Shown piece by piece: positions 15,453 through 24,257 of a stretch of DNA of 64,000 nucleotides. Position numbers and translations under genes: made by a program. Under the pieces are notes generated by a model. It saw only the letters and a program-made list of their open reading frames with translations, had not been told where the DNA came from and made no database searches. The stretch comes from Verrucomicrobium sp. (GTDB lineage: Bacteria > Verrucomicrobiota > Verrucomicrobiia > Methylacidiphilales > UBA1321), in NCBI GenBank assembly GCA_017849585.1, contig JAFIGT010000039.1:186001-250000 (forward strand), read 5' to 3'. The first letter of the stretch is position 1, and each line of letters begins with the position of its first letter.

Positions 15453-16634
15453 ATGAAAACGACTCTGAAGACGGTCCTGCTTTCCGGGGCCATAAGCGTG
15501 CTCACAGCTTCCTCCTCACTTACGGCTGCGCCGGTGGTGGAGAAATTGATCATTCTCGGGGATAGTATTTCCAAGCATGGTCCTGCCGTCGAATCGCTCG
15601 GTTGGTCGGGCAATTGGGGCATGGCGGCGTCGAGCGAGGATAAGGATTATGTACATCTTTTCCTGGCGAAGCTGACGGAATCGCAAGGGGGCAAAGCGCC
15701 ACAACTCATCGTCTTCGCCGAGGGTGGCGGTACGATTACGGGGAAGGGCGCCGTGAAGGATAAGATTCAGGCGGTGGGCGCGGATCTCGCCGTCATCCAG
15801 CTCGGTGAAAATGACAAGGACACCAGCGAAGCGGCATACAAGGCACCGTATGAATCGATCATCCAGGCGCTCAAGGCGGGTAATCCGAACGTGCGCATTT
15901 TCTGTTTCGGGGTGTGGGGGCAGCCCAACGCTAATGGACCGAAGGATATCCCCATTCGCGAGCTGTGCCAGAAGCACGGAGCAACCTATGTCAGTCTCGT
16001 GGCGGCCAATCGCGATATGACGAATCGCGCCGGGGCTGAAAAGCGTTTTACACACGCGGGGGTCAACTGGCATCCGGGTGACAAGGGCATGCAGGCCTAC
16101 GCCGATGCCCTGTGGCAGGCGTACACTGATCCGGCTGCGGCGGCCGCAGCGGACGCGGCGGCTTTGGCGAGCGCTGCGCCGAAAGCAGTAACGGCCACCG
16201 TGTTGATGACGGAACGGTGGGACGGAACCTCCGGCATGAAGTGGAATCCGGAGCCGAAGGTGGATACGGGCAGCGGCAAGAATGCGGCTAAGATTGTGGC
16301 GCCCGATGCGAATGGATCGATCATGCATGTCGCCGTATTACCGGTGGAAAAGTTCCGCGGTCACACGATCCGGATCAAGGCGCGTCTCAAAGGCGAGGCG
16401 ATTTCTGAAAAACCGAAACCGTGGAATGGTGTGAAGGTCATGTTGCAACTCCAGAACGCGGAAGCAAAGATGGATTATCCGCAAGCTCCGACATCGGTGG
16501 GTACCTTCGACTGGACCGATGTCAATTGGACCTGGCGTGTGCCGGAGAACATTGTTTCCGCCAAGCTCGCCATCGGTCTGGAAAAAGTGCAGGGTACGCT
16601 CTACGTCGAAAGCATCGAAATCGGCATGGAGTAG
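15453..16634 (+). CDS. Secreted SGNH/GDSL hydrolase with C-terminal carbohydrate-binding-like domain
   Basis: 393-residue protein with a signal peptide (AISVLTASSSLTAAP). The SGNH blocks are visible: IILGDSISKHG (nucleophile Ser), VIQLGENDKD (block III) and VNWHPGDKGM (block V histidine). The usual Asp three residues before that His is not present (Val there), so it may act with a Ser-His dyad. Residues about 240-393 form a separate beta-rich module (FRGHTIRIKARLKGE, PWNGVKVMLQLQ) like carbohydrate-binding domains. Deacetylation of a polysaccharide is the likely role, fitting the glycosidase neighbours. It converges with the glycosyltransferase at 16655. Confidence 0.8.
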   Translation: MKTTLKTVLLSGAISVLTASSSLTAAPVVEKLIILGDSISKHGPAVESLGWSGNWGMAASSEDKDYVHLFLAKLTESQGGKAPQLIVFAEGGGTITGKGAVKDKIQAVGADLAVIQLGENDKDTSEAAYKAPYESIIQALKAGNPNVRIFCFGVWGQPNANGPKDIPIRELCQKHGATYVSLVAANRDMTNRAGAEKRFTHAGVNWHPGDKGMQAYADALWQAYTDPAAAAAADAAALASAAPKAVTATVLMTERWDGTSGMKWNPEPKVDTGSGKNAAKIVAPDANGSIMHVAVLPVEKFRGHTIRIKARLKGEAISEKPKPWNGVKVMLQLQNAEAKMDYPQAPTSVGTFDWTDVNWTWRVPENIVSAKLAIGLEKVQGTLYVESIEIGME

Positions 16635-16654
16635 CCGCTGGGACTGCCCGGCGG
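16635..16654. terminator. Hairpin in the 20-base gap between convergent genes
   Basis: CCGC (16635-16638) pairs with GCGG (16651-16654), with inner GGG/CCC pairing around ACTG. It lacks a T-run, so termination strength is uncertain. Confidence 0.3.
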
Positions 16655-17740
16655 TTACGTGGTGAATTGGGCCATATACGACGCGAAGCGTTGCGGGTAA
16701 TTCAATTCCCGCAGGTGGGTCGCGGCGGTTTCGTAGGCGGCTTGGGCCAATCGTGCAATGCGCGGACGTTGGTGGTGCAGCGATTCGATGCGATCGGCGA
16801 TGGCTTCCAGATGACCGACCGGCGCGAGCAGCGCGTTCACCTCGTCGATCAATAATTCCGTTCCGCTGTCGATGGCGGTCACCACCGGGGCGAGGCCGTG
16901 CAGCATGGCCTCCATCAGGCTCACACTCGCGCCTTCGAATTCCGAGAGTTGCAGGAAAAGATCGTGCGATTCGAGCAACGCGTTCATTTCCCACGGAGGC
17001 AGCGCTCCGGTGAAGCGCACCGGAATGGAGGTTTGCGCGTGCAAGGCGGATTGCAACTTGGGGAGATCAGGGCCATCCCCGGCAACGGTCAACTCGGCGG
17101 GAACGCCGCGCCGGGCGAGGAGTTCCAGTAATGGAGGAATATCCAGTACCCGTTTTTGCAGGTGGAGCAGGCGTCCGTTGAAGAGCAGGCGCAAGGGTGC
17201 CTGAGGTGATGGGGAGTGAATACGTGGGGGCGGGATGGGCATGTCCCAGTCGGGCAGAATGGGTATTGTCCCCGCGCGATGCGGGAGCTGCCGGCCCAGC
17301 TTGAGCGCGCAGAGCGGACTGACCGCGATGATGCCGCGCAGGTGGGCATCCACCTGTTGGAGATTTTGATAATAGTAATCCTGGTCGGTATGACAAATCC
17401 CGACGAGGCGGCTCTGCGCGAGAAGGGGGGGGCTGAGTTTTTGCGCGAGGGTGACGTAATCGAAGGCGTGATTGATCAGGTGAATGGCGCTGCGGTTTTT
17501 CTTGAGAAACGCGACGAGTTCGAGTCCCGTGCGAATGCGGTGATCATAAAACGCGTCGATGTCGGCGACCTGAGTGAAACGAAAGGGCTGAATCTCCATG
17601 CTGGCCAATTCAAGCCGGACGTGAGCCGCGGGCAGCGTTTGCTTAAGCCGATGCATCCACGAGAAGAGGCCGCTGATTGCGGTGCCTTCCGTGTGCCAGA
17701 TGATGCAGTGCAGATCGGAGCCTGGGTCGGGTAACGCCAT
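16655..17740 (-). CDS. Glycosyltransferase, GT-B fold (GT4-like)
   Basis: 361-residue cytoplasmic or membrane-associated glycosyltransferase. The C-terminal Rossmann half shows LLFNGRLLHLQKR, ELTVAGDGPDLPKLQ, VRFTGALPPWEMNALL and the nucleotide-sugar-binding E-x7-E region (FEGASVSLMEAMLHG), all standard for GT4. An in-frame ATG at 17755 would add five residues; neither start has a strong Shine-Dalgarno sequence. It is divergent from the GT4-GT2 fusion at 17809, and the 68-base gap must hold both promoters. It probably adds a sugar in the assembly of a surface glycan made by the neighbouring cluster. Confidence 0.85.
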   Translation of the reverse strand: MALPDPGSDLHCIIWHTEGTAISGLFSWMHRLKQTLPAAHVRLELASMEIQPFRFTQVADIDAFYDHRIRTGLELVAFLKKNRSAIHLINHAFDYVTLAQKLSPPLLAQSRLVGICHTDQDYYYQNLQQVDAHLRGIIAVSPLCALKLGRQLPHRAGTIPILPDWDMPIPPPRIHSPSPQAPLRLLFNGRLLHLQKRVLDIPPLLELLARRGVPAELTVAGDGPDLPKLQSALHAQTSIPVRFTGALPPWEMNALLESHDLFLQLSEFEGASVSLMEAMLHGLAPVVTAIDSGTELLIDEVNALLAPVGHLEAIADRIESLHHQRPRIARLAQAAYETAATHLRELNYPQRFASYMAQFTT

Positions 17741-17808
17741 GGGTGCTAACCCCATTCATCGGTACATTGGGGCGGGATTTCGCGGCAAACAATGCCACGA
17801 GGAAAAAA

Positions 17809-19854
17809 ATGCCGATATCCTCTAAAGATTTGCGCTGGCGATACCGATTCCCATCTGAAACCATGGACAAGAAGATCTGCATTGTTACGCCTGACATCGT
17901 GGGTCCGATGAAGAATGGTGGCATTGGCACCGCCTGCTATTGGCTGGCGCTTTTTCTTGCCAGCCGGGGATACAAAATCAGTGTCCTGTACACTGGACCC
18001 TTTACGTTTACCGCCGTCGAAGAGAGCAAGGCGCTTTACCAAAAGCATCAGGTGGAATTTCTCGCCATGCAGGAGGTTTGCGGCAAGGCTCCGCCCTATT
18101 ATGGAATCGAGGGGCCGGGCGTGACGTCCGACCAGATTTACCATTACCTCAAGAGGCAGTCCTACAGCGTCGTCCACTTTCAGGATTGGCAGGGGGACGG
18201 CTTTGCCTCGATTCAGGCCAAGCGGATGGGTATTGCATTCGCTCATACGAAATTGGTCGTGGCCATGCACAGCCCCTCTCGCTGGTCGCGGGAAGCGATG
18301 CAATTGTGGGCGCGCAATGCCGTGGCTGATTTGAAACTGGATTATATGGAACGGTATGCGATTGAGCATGCCGATGCGGTTTGGGCGCCGAGCCAGGCGA
18401 TGTTTGACTGGATGGCATCGAAGGGGTATCGCATCCCCGAGAAGAAACGATTAATCCGTTATCTCATCCGCACGGACGTGACGCCGGAAAAGCCACCGGC
18501 CAGTTACGCGGCCAAAGATCCCTCGCATCTCGTCTTCTTTGGGCGGTTGGAGACGCGCAAGGGGCTGGAGCTTTTCACGGAAGCGATCACTCACATTCTG
18601 AAGTCGGGAGGAAATCACGGCATCAAACGCATCACCTTCCTAGGCAAGATTGGGGAAGCTCAGAGCGGCGTGAATTCCATGTACTATCTCAAGCCCATAA
18701 TCGAGTCGTGGCAGGCGCAGGGGATCACGATCAAGATCGTCGACGATTTCGATGCCTTCCAGGCGATCCGTTTTATCAAGAAGGTCGGAGCGATCGCCAT
18801 TATGCCCTCGATGCTCGACAACTATCCCTACACGGTCCTGGAGTGTCTGGAGAACGAAATTCCTTTTCTCACTTCGTCCATGGGTGGCATGCCTGAAATG
18901 GTCAGTCCCGAAGCGATATTCGACACCAATCGCAAATCGCTGGTGGAGGCTATCACCACCCGCGTCGAGCGCACCAACGCCATTCGCAATCTCTATTCGA
19001 GCAATCAGACACAAAAGGATTGGATCGACTACTCGGAAGAACTTTGCGCGCCTTCTGCCCGGCCTGACATCACCGAAAATCCTGCGGTAACCGTGTGCAT
19101 CGCCTATTTTAACTACGGCAAATTCCTGCCGCAGTTGCTGACCTCGCTTCGCAATAACGATTACAAAAACTTCGAAGTGCTCGTGGTCAATGACGGCAGC
19201 ACTGATCCCTACTCCATCGAGGTCTTCGAGAAAATGCGTCAGGAATATTCGCCCCGCGGGTGGCGCTTTCTCGAAAAAGCCGATGAGGGCGTGCGCAAGG
19301 GGCGTAACTTTGCCGTAAGCCATGCCAAGACCGATTACATTATTTTCATGGACCCGGACAATGTGGCCAAGCCGCACATGATCTCGACTTTCATGAAGGC
19401 CATGGCCACGACAAAACTCGACGTCATCACCTGCGAAGCGCAAGGATTTAGCGGCGATGCCATGCCCGACGACAAAACGTCGATCACCACAATTTTCCGT
19501 CCCGTTGGTCCGGTGCTGGAATTAAGCATCCTCGAGAATGTGTTTGGCGACACCAATGCCTGCGTCAGGAAGGCGGCGTTTGAATCCATTGGCGGATACA
19601 AGACGACCGGAGCGACCAGCCACGATGATTGGGAGCTTTGGGCTTCCATGTGCTTGAACGGTTGCACCCTTGACGTGATCCCGGAGCCGCTTTTCTATTA
19701 CCGCAACCACCAGCAAAACCTCACCAAGCGGATCAATTACGTCTCGCTCCACAAGGCCCTTTTGGAGACCTATTTCAAGAACCAGAAAAGCCTGTCGCTG
19801 GAGTCGATCATTCAGCACTTACTTATCCCGCTCCACTACCAGAAAAACAAATGA
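17809..19854 (+). CDS. Two-domain glycosyltransferase: GT4-like followed by GT2
   Basis: 681-residue fusion. Residues about 20-410 form a GT-B enzyme (ICIVTPDIVGPMKNGGIG at the N-terminus, LVFFGRLETRKGLELF, and SMLDNYPYTVLECLENEIP as the E-x7-E region). Residues about 425-640 form a GT-A/GT2 enzyme (VTVCIAYFNYGKFLPQLL, VVNDGSTDP, and FMDPDNVAKP as the DxD-like metal site). It could therefore add two successive sugars. The ATG at 17809 has GAGGA six bases upstream; an alternative at 17863 starts exactly at the GT4 domain (MDKKICIV). It is the first gene of a same-strand run through 24140. Confidence 0.85.
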   Translation: MPISSKDLRWRYRFPSETMDKKICIVTPDIVGPMKNGGIGTACYWLALFLASRGYKISVLYTGPFTFTAVEESKALYQKHQVEFLAMQEVCGKAPPYYGIEGPGVTSDQIYHYLKRQSYSVVHFQDWQGDGFASIQAKRMGIAFAHTKLVVAMHSPSRWSREAMQLWARNAVADLKLDYMERYAIEHADAVWAPSQAMFDWMASKGYRIPEKKRLIRYLIRTDVTPEKPPASYAAKDPSHLVFFGRLETRKGLELFTEAITHILKSGGNHGIKRITFLGKIGEAQSGVNSMYYLKPIIESWQAQGITIKIVDDFDAFQAIRFIKKVGAIAIMPSMLDNYPYTVLECLENEIPFLTSSMGGMPEMVSPEAIFDTNRKSLVEAITTRVERTNAIRNLYSSNQTQKDWIDYSEELCAPSARPDITENPAVTVCIAYFNYGKFLPQLLTSLRNNDYKNFEVLVVNDGSTDPYSIEVFEKMRQEYSPRGWRFLEKADEGVRKGRNFAVSHAKTDYIIFMDPDNVAKPHMISTFMKAMATTKLDVITCEAQGFSGDAMPDDKTSITTIFRPVGPVLELSILENVFGDTNACVRKAAFESIGGYKTTGATSHDDWELWASMCLNGCTLDVIPEPLFYYRNHQQNLTKRINYVSLHKALLETYFKNQKSLSLESIIQHLLIPLHYQKNK

Positions 19855-19909
19855 GGTTGCGCACCGATCAAAAACGGGCCGTAACCGGAGGGAATGGGAA
19901 GGATGTCAC

Positions 19910-20764
19910 ATGAAAAGTATTTTTGACGAACGTAGAGCTCTTTTCCCGACTGTTGGGCTGCCGATGGAACTTTGCAAGCAGGGAGGCCCGGGTAAGACGG
20001 CCATGCATCGCAATAACCCGGCGCTCGCCCATCTGCTCAAGGAATTTCTCAAGAAAGACCGGATTCCGATTCCTGCTACGGAGGATCGTGAAGGTTATCA
20101 AGGCTCCTATCACTTCGATTACTGGTTGAGTGGCTTGTCCGATTATCGAACCATTCTCGAGCATGTCGGCCCACTCCCGGAGCGGGCACACATTATCGAT
20201 TTCGGTGGTGCTTCAGGACGTGTCGCGCGCTTCTTTGCCAATGGTTCCACGGAGTGGCGAGTGACTGTTGCCGAACTCAACATTAATCATGTCGACTACA
20301 TCACGCGTTATTTCCCGGAAAATACCCGCGCGATCAAGCTCTCTGCGCTGCCTTATTTCATGCTGGCGGAAAATGAATGCGATTTGATCTACGCCTTTTC
20401 GGTATTCACGCATATCGATGTGTATGAATTGAGCTGGTTGGCAGAGATCAGACGCATCCTCAAGCCGGGCGGGAAAGCTTATTTGACCATTCACGATGAA
20501 ACGAGCTGGCTCAACGTCGAGAAGATGTCTGTCTATCGTGTCCTGATGGACTCGCCCGATTTTGGGCGTCACTACGTCAAGGGTGCGCCGATGCCCGAAG
20601 AGCGGTTGGTTTATGAGTACAGCCCCAACTCGAATGAATACAACTGCAACGTTTTTCACCATGTCAATTACATCCGCCGCATTTGGTCGAAGTGGTTGAA
20701 GGTGGTCGATATTTTGCCCGGGATCCATGGGCACCAAACGGCGGTTGTGCTGGAAAAGGTGTGA
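19910..20764 (+). CDS. Class I SAM-dependent methyltransferase
   Basis: 284-residue protein with the SAM-binding motif I HIIDFGGASGRVARFF (about residues 95-110). An acidic end of strand 2 follows (VTVAELN), then motif post-I elements (CDLIYAFSVFTHID, EIRRILKPGGKAYLT). AAGGA lies eight bases before the start. Because it sits between glycosyltransferases and a phosphatase/nucleotidyltransferase fusion, methylation of a sugar residue, for example capping a glycan chain, is the likely role. Substrate unknown. Confidence 0.85.
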   Translation: MKSIFDERRALFPTVGLPMELCKQGGPGKTAMHRNNPALAHLLKEFLKKDRIPIPATEDREGYQGSYHFDYWLSGLSDYRTILEHVGPLPERAHIIDFGGASGRVARFFANGSTEWRVTVAELNINHVDYITRYFPENTRAIKLSALPYFMLAENECDLIYAFSVFTHIDVYELSWLAEIRRILKPGGKAYLTIHDETSWLNVEKMSVYRVLMDSPDFGRHYVKGAPMPEERLVYEYSPNSNEYNCNVFHHVNYIRRIWSKWLKVVDILPGIHGHQTAVVLEKV

Positions 20765-20785
20765 TGGTGAATCGGTTGTATCCCT

Positions 20786-23164
20786 ATGGTCGTTCTGATT
20801 CTCATTGATGCATTCCGCTGGGATTACCCCGATCGGACGGACTTTATCAAAAGCCTTGCGCTGCAGGGCGTGCGTGGAAATTTCATCGAGCCATTTGGAT
20901 TTGTCCCGAGGGATGCTTACTTCGGTGGGCTCACCCCGGAAGAGTCCGGTTATACCCACATGTTCCATGAAGATCCGGAGGGTTCTCCTTTCACGCTGGG
21001 CCATGGCTTGTCGAGGTTGCCGCGTGAAGTGATCTTCGGCAAGGATTCGACCTTGCGCACGGCGGTGCGCAATGGAGCACGGCGTTACGTCCCACCCTTC
21101 GGGAAACACTATCTCTCCTCGCTCGATATTCCGCTCACGATCGTGGATCAGTTCAACATCAGCGAGCGCTATGCGCCATGGGAAAAGGGCAAGAACTACA
21201 CTTCCATTTTCGATCTGGTCGAGCAGTCGGGAAAAAAGTGGTTCCAATGTTCCTGGCCCTACACGGACGCAATCCATCCGAACGACGACAAGGGTTTGAC
21301 CCGCCATTGCATTTCCGAGATCAAGGCGGAACACGAATTTGTCTATATTCACCTGATGGAGCTCGACTCGCGCGGTCATCAATTTGGAGCCGAATCGCGC
21401 GAGGTGCATGAGACCATTCAAAACACGGATCACTGCATCCAAGCGTTGCATAAGCATTGTCTCAAGGTCAGTGGGGGCAATCTGTCGTTCATTCTCTTCG
21501 GCGATCACGGCATGGTGAACATCACCCGACAGATCGACGTATGGGCGCAGTTGCAGAAGACCGGGTTGAAGTTGAAGCACGATTACAATTGCTTTCTTGA
21601 CTCGACGATGGCGCGATTCTGGTTTCGGCATGCGGAAGCGCGTCGTCGTATCACCGCGACGCTGGAGGCAATGCCGAGCGGTTATGTGTTGAAGGAGCCT
21701 GATCTTGCCAAGTTTCGAATCGCCAAGTGCAAGCTGGCGAATGCGGAACTGATTTTCATGGCGCATCCCGGCGCGGTTATTCAACCGAACTTTTTCGATT
21801 TCTCACCACGTTGTTCCATCCAGGGGATGCACGGCTACGATCCCGCCGGTCTCGATAATCGGGGAGCGATCATCTACCACCGCTCCAACGGAAGCGTGCA
21901 GGGACGATTTGATGAGGAATTTCAATCATGGAATCTCTTTCCGCTTCTGCTGGAGAATCTCGGAATCCAACATCCGACAACGTTGAAGATTCCCTCCATC
22001 ACGGCATGTCCGATGGACGTTGGACAACAGTTGACCTTGACGCCGGAAGCCGAACCGTTCGTCCGGGCGCAAATTTCCACCGCCGTGGATGAGATTCGCG
22101 CGGCGATTCCAGATGCCAAATCCATTTATCTCACAGGCGGATTTGGGAGGGGAGAAGGGACGGTGCGCAAATCCCCGGAGGGATTTCAGGCGATCAATGA
22201 CTACGACATCGGGGTCATTGTCAAACAACCTCCGGATGTGAATGTCAAGGAGCTGGGGCAAAAGCTGGCGGACCAGTTCAAGATGGATTATGTCGATATT
22301 GGCGTCACCGGATTGTTCGATGGGCACTGGAGTATTTCGCAGCTCAATTTTGATTTGCGCCATGGCTCCCGTGTACTGTGGGGGGATAAGACCATCTTTG
22401 ATCGGTTGCCATTTTATCATGGTAATGAAATTCCGGTCTATGACGCCTGTCAGTTGATTTACAATCGCATGGCTGGCTTTCTCACCACGGAACTTGGGCA
22501 TCGAGACAACCGATTGTTCGTGAAAGACGAGCGCCGCACTTATTTCGCCTATCAATTCGTCAAAGCCTCCATCGCTTTGGGGGACGCGCTTCTCATTGCG
22601 TGGGGAGCCTATGATGTCTCCTACGCAAAACGGGCCGCGCGCCTTGCGGAGTTGCTCAAGGCGTACCCGGAGTTGAGTGAGATGGATCGTGATTTGATCC
22701 TCCGCGGTTACCGAAACAAGCTGGAGCCCTTCGCGGTCGATTTCGATGCCGTGATGGATGAGGTGGAGCGCCTGCCCGGTCTCACGCTTCGCGTTTTGCA
22801 GTGGGTCTGCGCGAAACTGGCTCCGGGGGTGGAGGTGCCGACCAATCTGGTGACGGCCTTTCAGATCATTGAGTCAGTCTATATCGAACGCGCTGGCATT
22901 GCCGAAGAGAACGCGCGCATCGCGAGAGAGCTTGGCGTGACGGAAAATTCCGAAGTTCGATCGTATCGTCAGCGCCTGTATCAAGTCATCGCGGCACTTT
23001 GTTTTTCCATGTTGGCCGAGGCAGAGGCAAAAGAGAAATACTGGAAAATGCTTGCTACGCTCACGTCACCTTTCGAGGTATCATTGCTGCCGGGTTTCGA
23101 TTGGGATCAAGCCCTCGGCTTACAAGGTCGGTTGATGAAAACTTGGGAGAGAACCTGTCATTAG
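20786..23164 (+). CDS. Fusion of alkaline-phosphatase-superfamily domain with polymerase-beta-type nucleotidyltransferase domain
   Basis: 792-residue protein with two parts. Residues about 1-400 belong to the AlkP/type I phosphodiesterase superfamily: metal-ligand motifs LIDAFRWDY (Asp near residue 7), HLMELDSRGHQFG, LFGDHGM and QGMHGYDP. The expected Ser/Thr nucleophile segment reads GFVPRDAYFGG, without Ser or Thr. Residues about 430-620 hold a nucleotidyltransferase motif, LTGGFGRGEG, followed by NDYDIGVIV as the D-x-D pair. The remainder is helical. No signal peptide is seen, so it should be cytoplasmic. It may transfer or remove a phospho-group on a glycan precursor. No Shine-Dalgarno sequence; 21 bases separate it from the methyltransferase. 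Confidence 0.75.
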   Translation: MVVLILIDAFRWDYPDRTDFIKSLALQGVRGNFIEPFGFVPRDAYFGGLTPEESGYTHMFHEDPEGSPFTLGHGLSRLPREVIFGKDSTLRTAVRNGARRYVPPFGKHYLSSLDIPLTIVDQFNISERYAPWEKGKNYTSIFDLVEQSGKKWFQCSWPYTDAIHPNDDKGLTRHCISEIKAEHEFVYIHLMELDSRGHQFGAESREVHETIQNTDHCIQALHKHCLKVSGGNLSFILFGDHGMVNITRQIDVWAQLQKTGLKLKHDYNCFLDSTMARFWFRHAEARRRITATLEAMPSGYVLKEPDLAKFRIAKCKLANAELIFMAHPGAVIQPNFFDFSPRCSIQGMHGYDPAGLDNRGAIIYHRSNGSVQGRFDEEFQSWNLFPLLLENLGIQHPTTLKIPSITACPMDVGQQLTLTPEAEPFVRAQISTAVDEIRAAIPDAKSIYLTGGFGRGEGTVRKSPEGFQAINDYDIGVIVKQPPDVNVKELGQKLADQFKMDYVDIGVTGLFDGHWSISQLNFDLRHGSRVLWGDKTIFDRLPFYHGNEIPVYDACQLIYNRMAGFLTTELGHRDNRLFVKDERRTYFAYQFVKASIALGDALLIAWGAYDVSYAKRAARLAELLKAYPELSEMDRDLILRGYRNKLEPFAVDFDAVMDEVERLPGLTLRVLQWVCAKLAPGVEVPTNLVTAFQIIESVYIERAGIAEENARIARELGVTENSEVRSYRQRLYQVIAALCFSMLAEAEAKEKYWKMLATLTSPFEVSLLPGFDWDQALGLQGRLMKTWERTCH

Positions 23165-23174
23165 GAGCGAATTC

Positions 23175-24140
23175 ATGAGTAACCCGGTGTCCGTCATTAT
23201 CCCCTGCTACAATCAGGGCCGCTATCTTGAGCGCGCACTGCGGAGTTGCGCCGAGCAGACACTCCCCGGAGTGGAAGTCATCGTCGTTAACGATGGTTCG
23301 AGCGACGACACGCAGGAAATTTGCGCGGCGCTGGCAGGCCGGTATCACTTTCGCTATCACGAGCAGGTCAATGGCGGACTGGCCAATGCGCGCAATGCCG
23401 GGATCCGTTTCGCAAAAGGAAAATATCTCCAGTTCCTCGACGCGGACGATTATCTGCATCCCGCCAAGTTGGAAGTCCAAGCGCGGCATTTGGATGAAAA
23501 TTTGCAGTACGCTTACAATTACTGCGACATCATCCATGTGCAGGACGACTTCGGTGTGTCCATCAATCAGGTCACTGTTGGTACCGCCCGGAAAATACTC
23601 ACCGGAAATATCTTTGGATCGTTATTGATCGGAGGCTTCTTTCCGCCCATTTGCCCGTTAATTCGCAGGGAAACGATCGAGCAATTCGGCGGATTCACGC
23701 CCAAGCTCGACGGCCATGCGGACTATGAACTCTGGCTGCGTCTGGCGGGGCACAACCAGCTTTGCTGCTACTTGGACGAAAAGCTGGCCTACTATCGCGT
23801 GCATGAAGACAACATGAGCAAGGATTCCGCTCATATGAACCAGACCTTCGTCGCCGCGATTCAAAAGATAGCGGTCGAATTCCCGGCGCTGTTTGCCGAG
23901 CAATTTCGGCAACTGATCCTTTTCCACGAGGGCATTTTCTCTGCCAACATTGCTCTCCAGATGAAGGAGATCGAGCTCTTCGCGGAGACTCAAGCCCTTC
24001 ATGCCAAGATCAACCAGTGTAACACTTTGCAGACTGAGGTGCAGGGGTTGCGCGACTACACCAAGTGTCTCGAAGACGAAGTGGCGAAAAAAAATGCCAT
24101 CATCGAGAAATTTCGATCTAAGTTAAAGCCTTCAGGTTAA
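23175..24140 (+). CDS. GT2-family glycosyltransferase with C-terminal coiled coil
   Basis: 321-residue GT-A enzyme. The N-terminus is typical (SVIIPCYNQGRYLERALRS), with VVNDGSSDDTQE, the acceptor-side GGLANARNAG and the metal-binding FLDADDY (DxD). Later elements are GFTPKLDGHADYELWLRL. The last 50 residues (ALHAKINQCNTLQTEVQGL and onward) form a probable coiled coil, which may drive oligomerisation or docking to other cluster proteins. AGGAG stands nine bases upstream. The start follows the fusion gene by 10 bases, and it is the last gene of the glycan cluster. Confidence 0.88.
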   Translation: MSNPVSVIIPCYNQGRYLERALRSCAEQTLPGVEVIVVNDGSSDDTQEICAALAGRYHFRYHEQVNGGLANARNAGIRFAKGKYLQFLDADDYLHPAKLEVQARHLDENLQYAYNYCDIIHVQDDFGVSINQVTVGTARKILTGNIFGSLLIGGFFPPICPLIRRETIEQFGGFTPKLDGHADYELWLRLAGHNQLCCYLDEKLAYYRVHEDNMSKDSAHMNQTFVAAIQKIAVEFPALFAEQFRQLILFHEGIFSANIALQMKEIELFAETQALHAKINQCNTLQTEVQGLRDYTKCLEDEVAKKNAIIEKFRSKLKPSG

Positions 24141-24257
24141 AAAGAATGCGATGTGTGAGAAGGGGCGCGATCTTTTACATAAGTCAATAAGCAGTTTATT
24201 TTTCTATTAAATGGTTCAATATTGACGGTGGAAGTGGAAGTTGGGAAGCTGTGGAGC

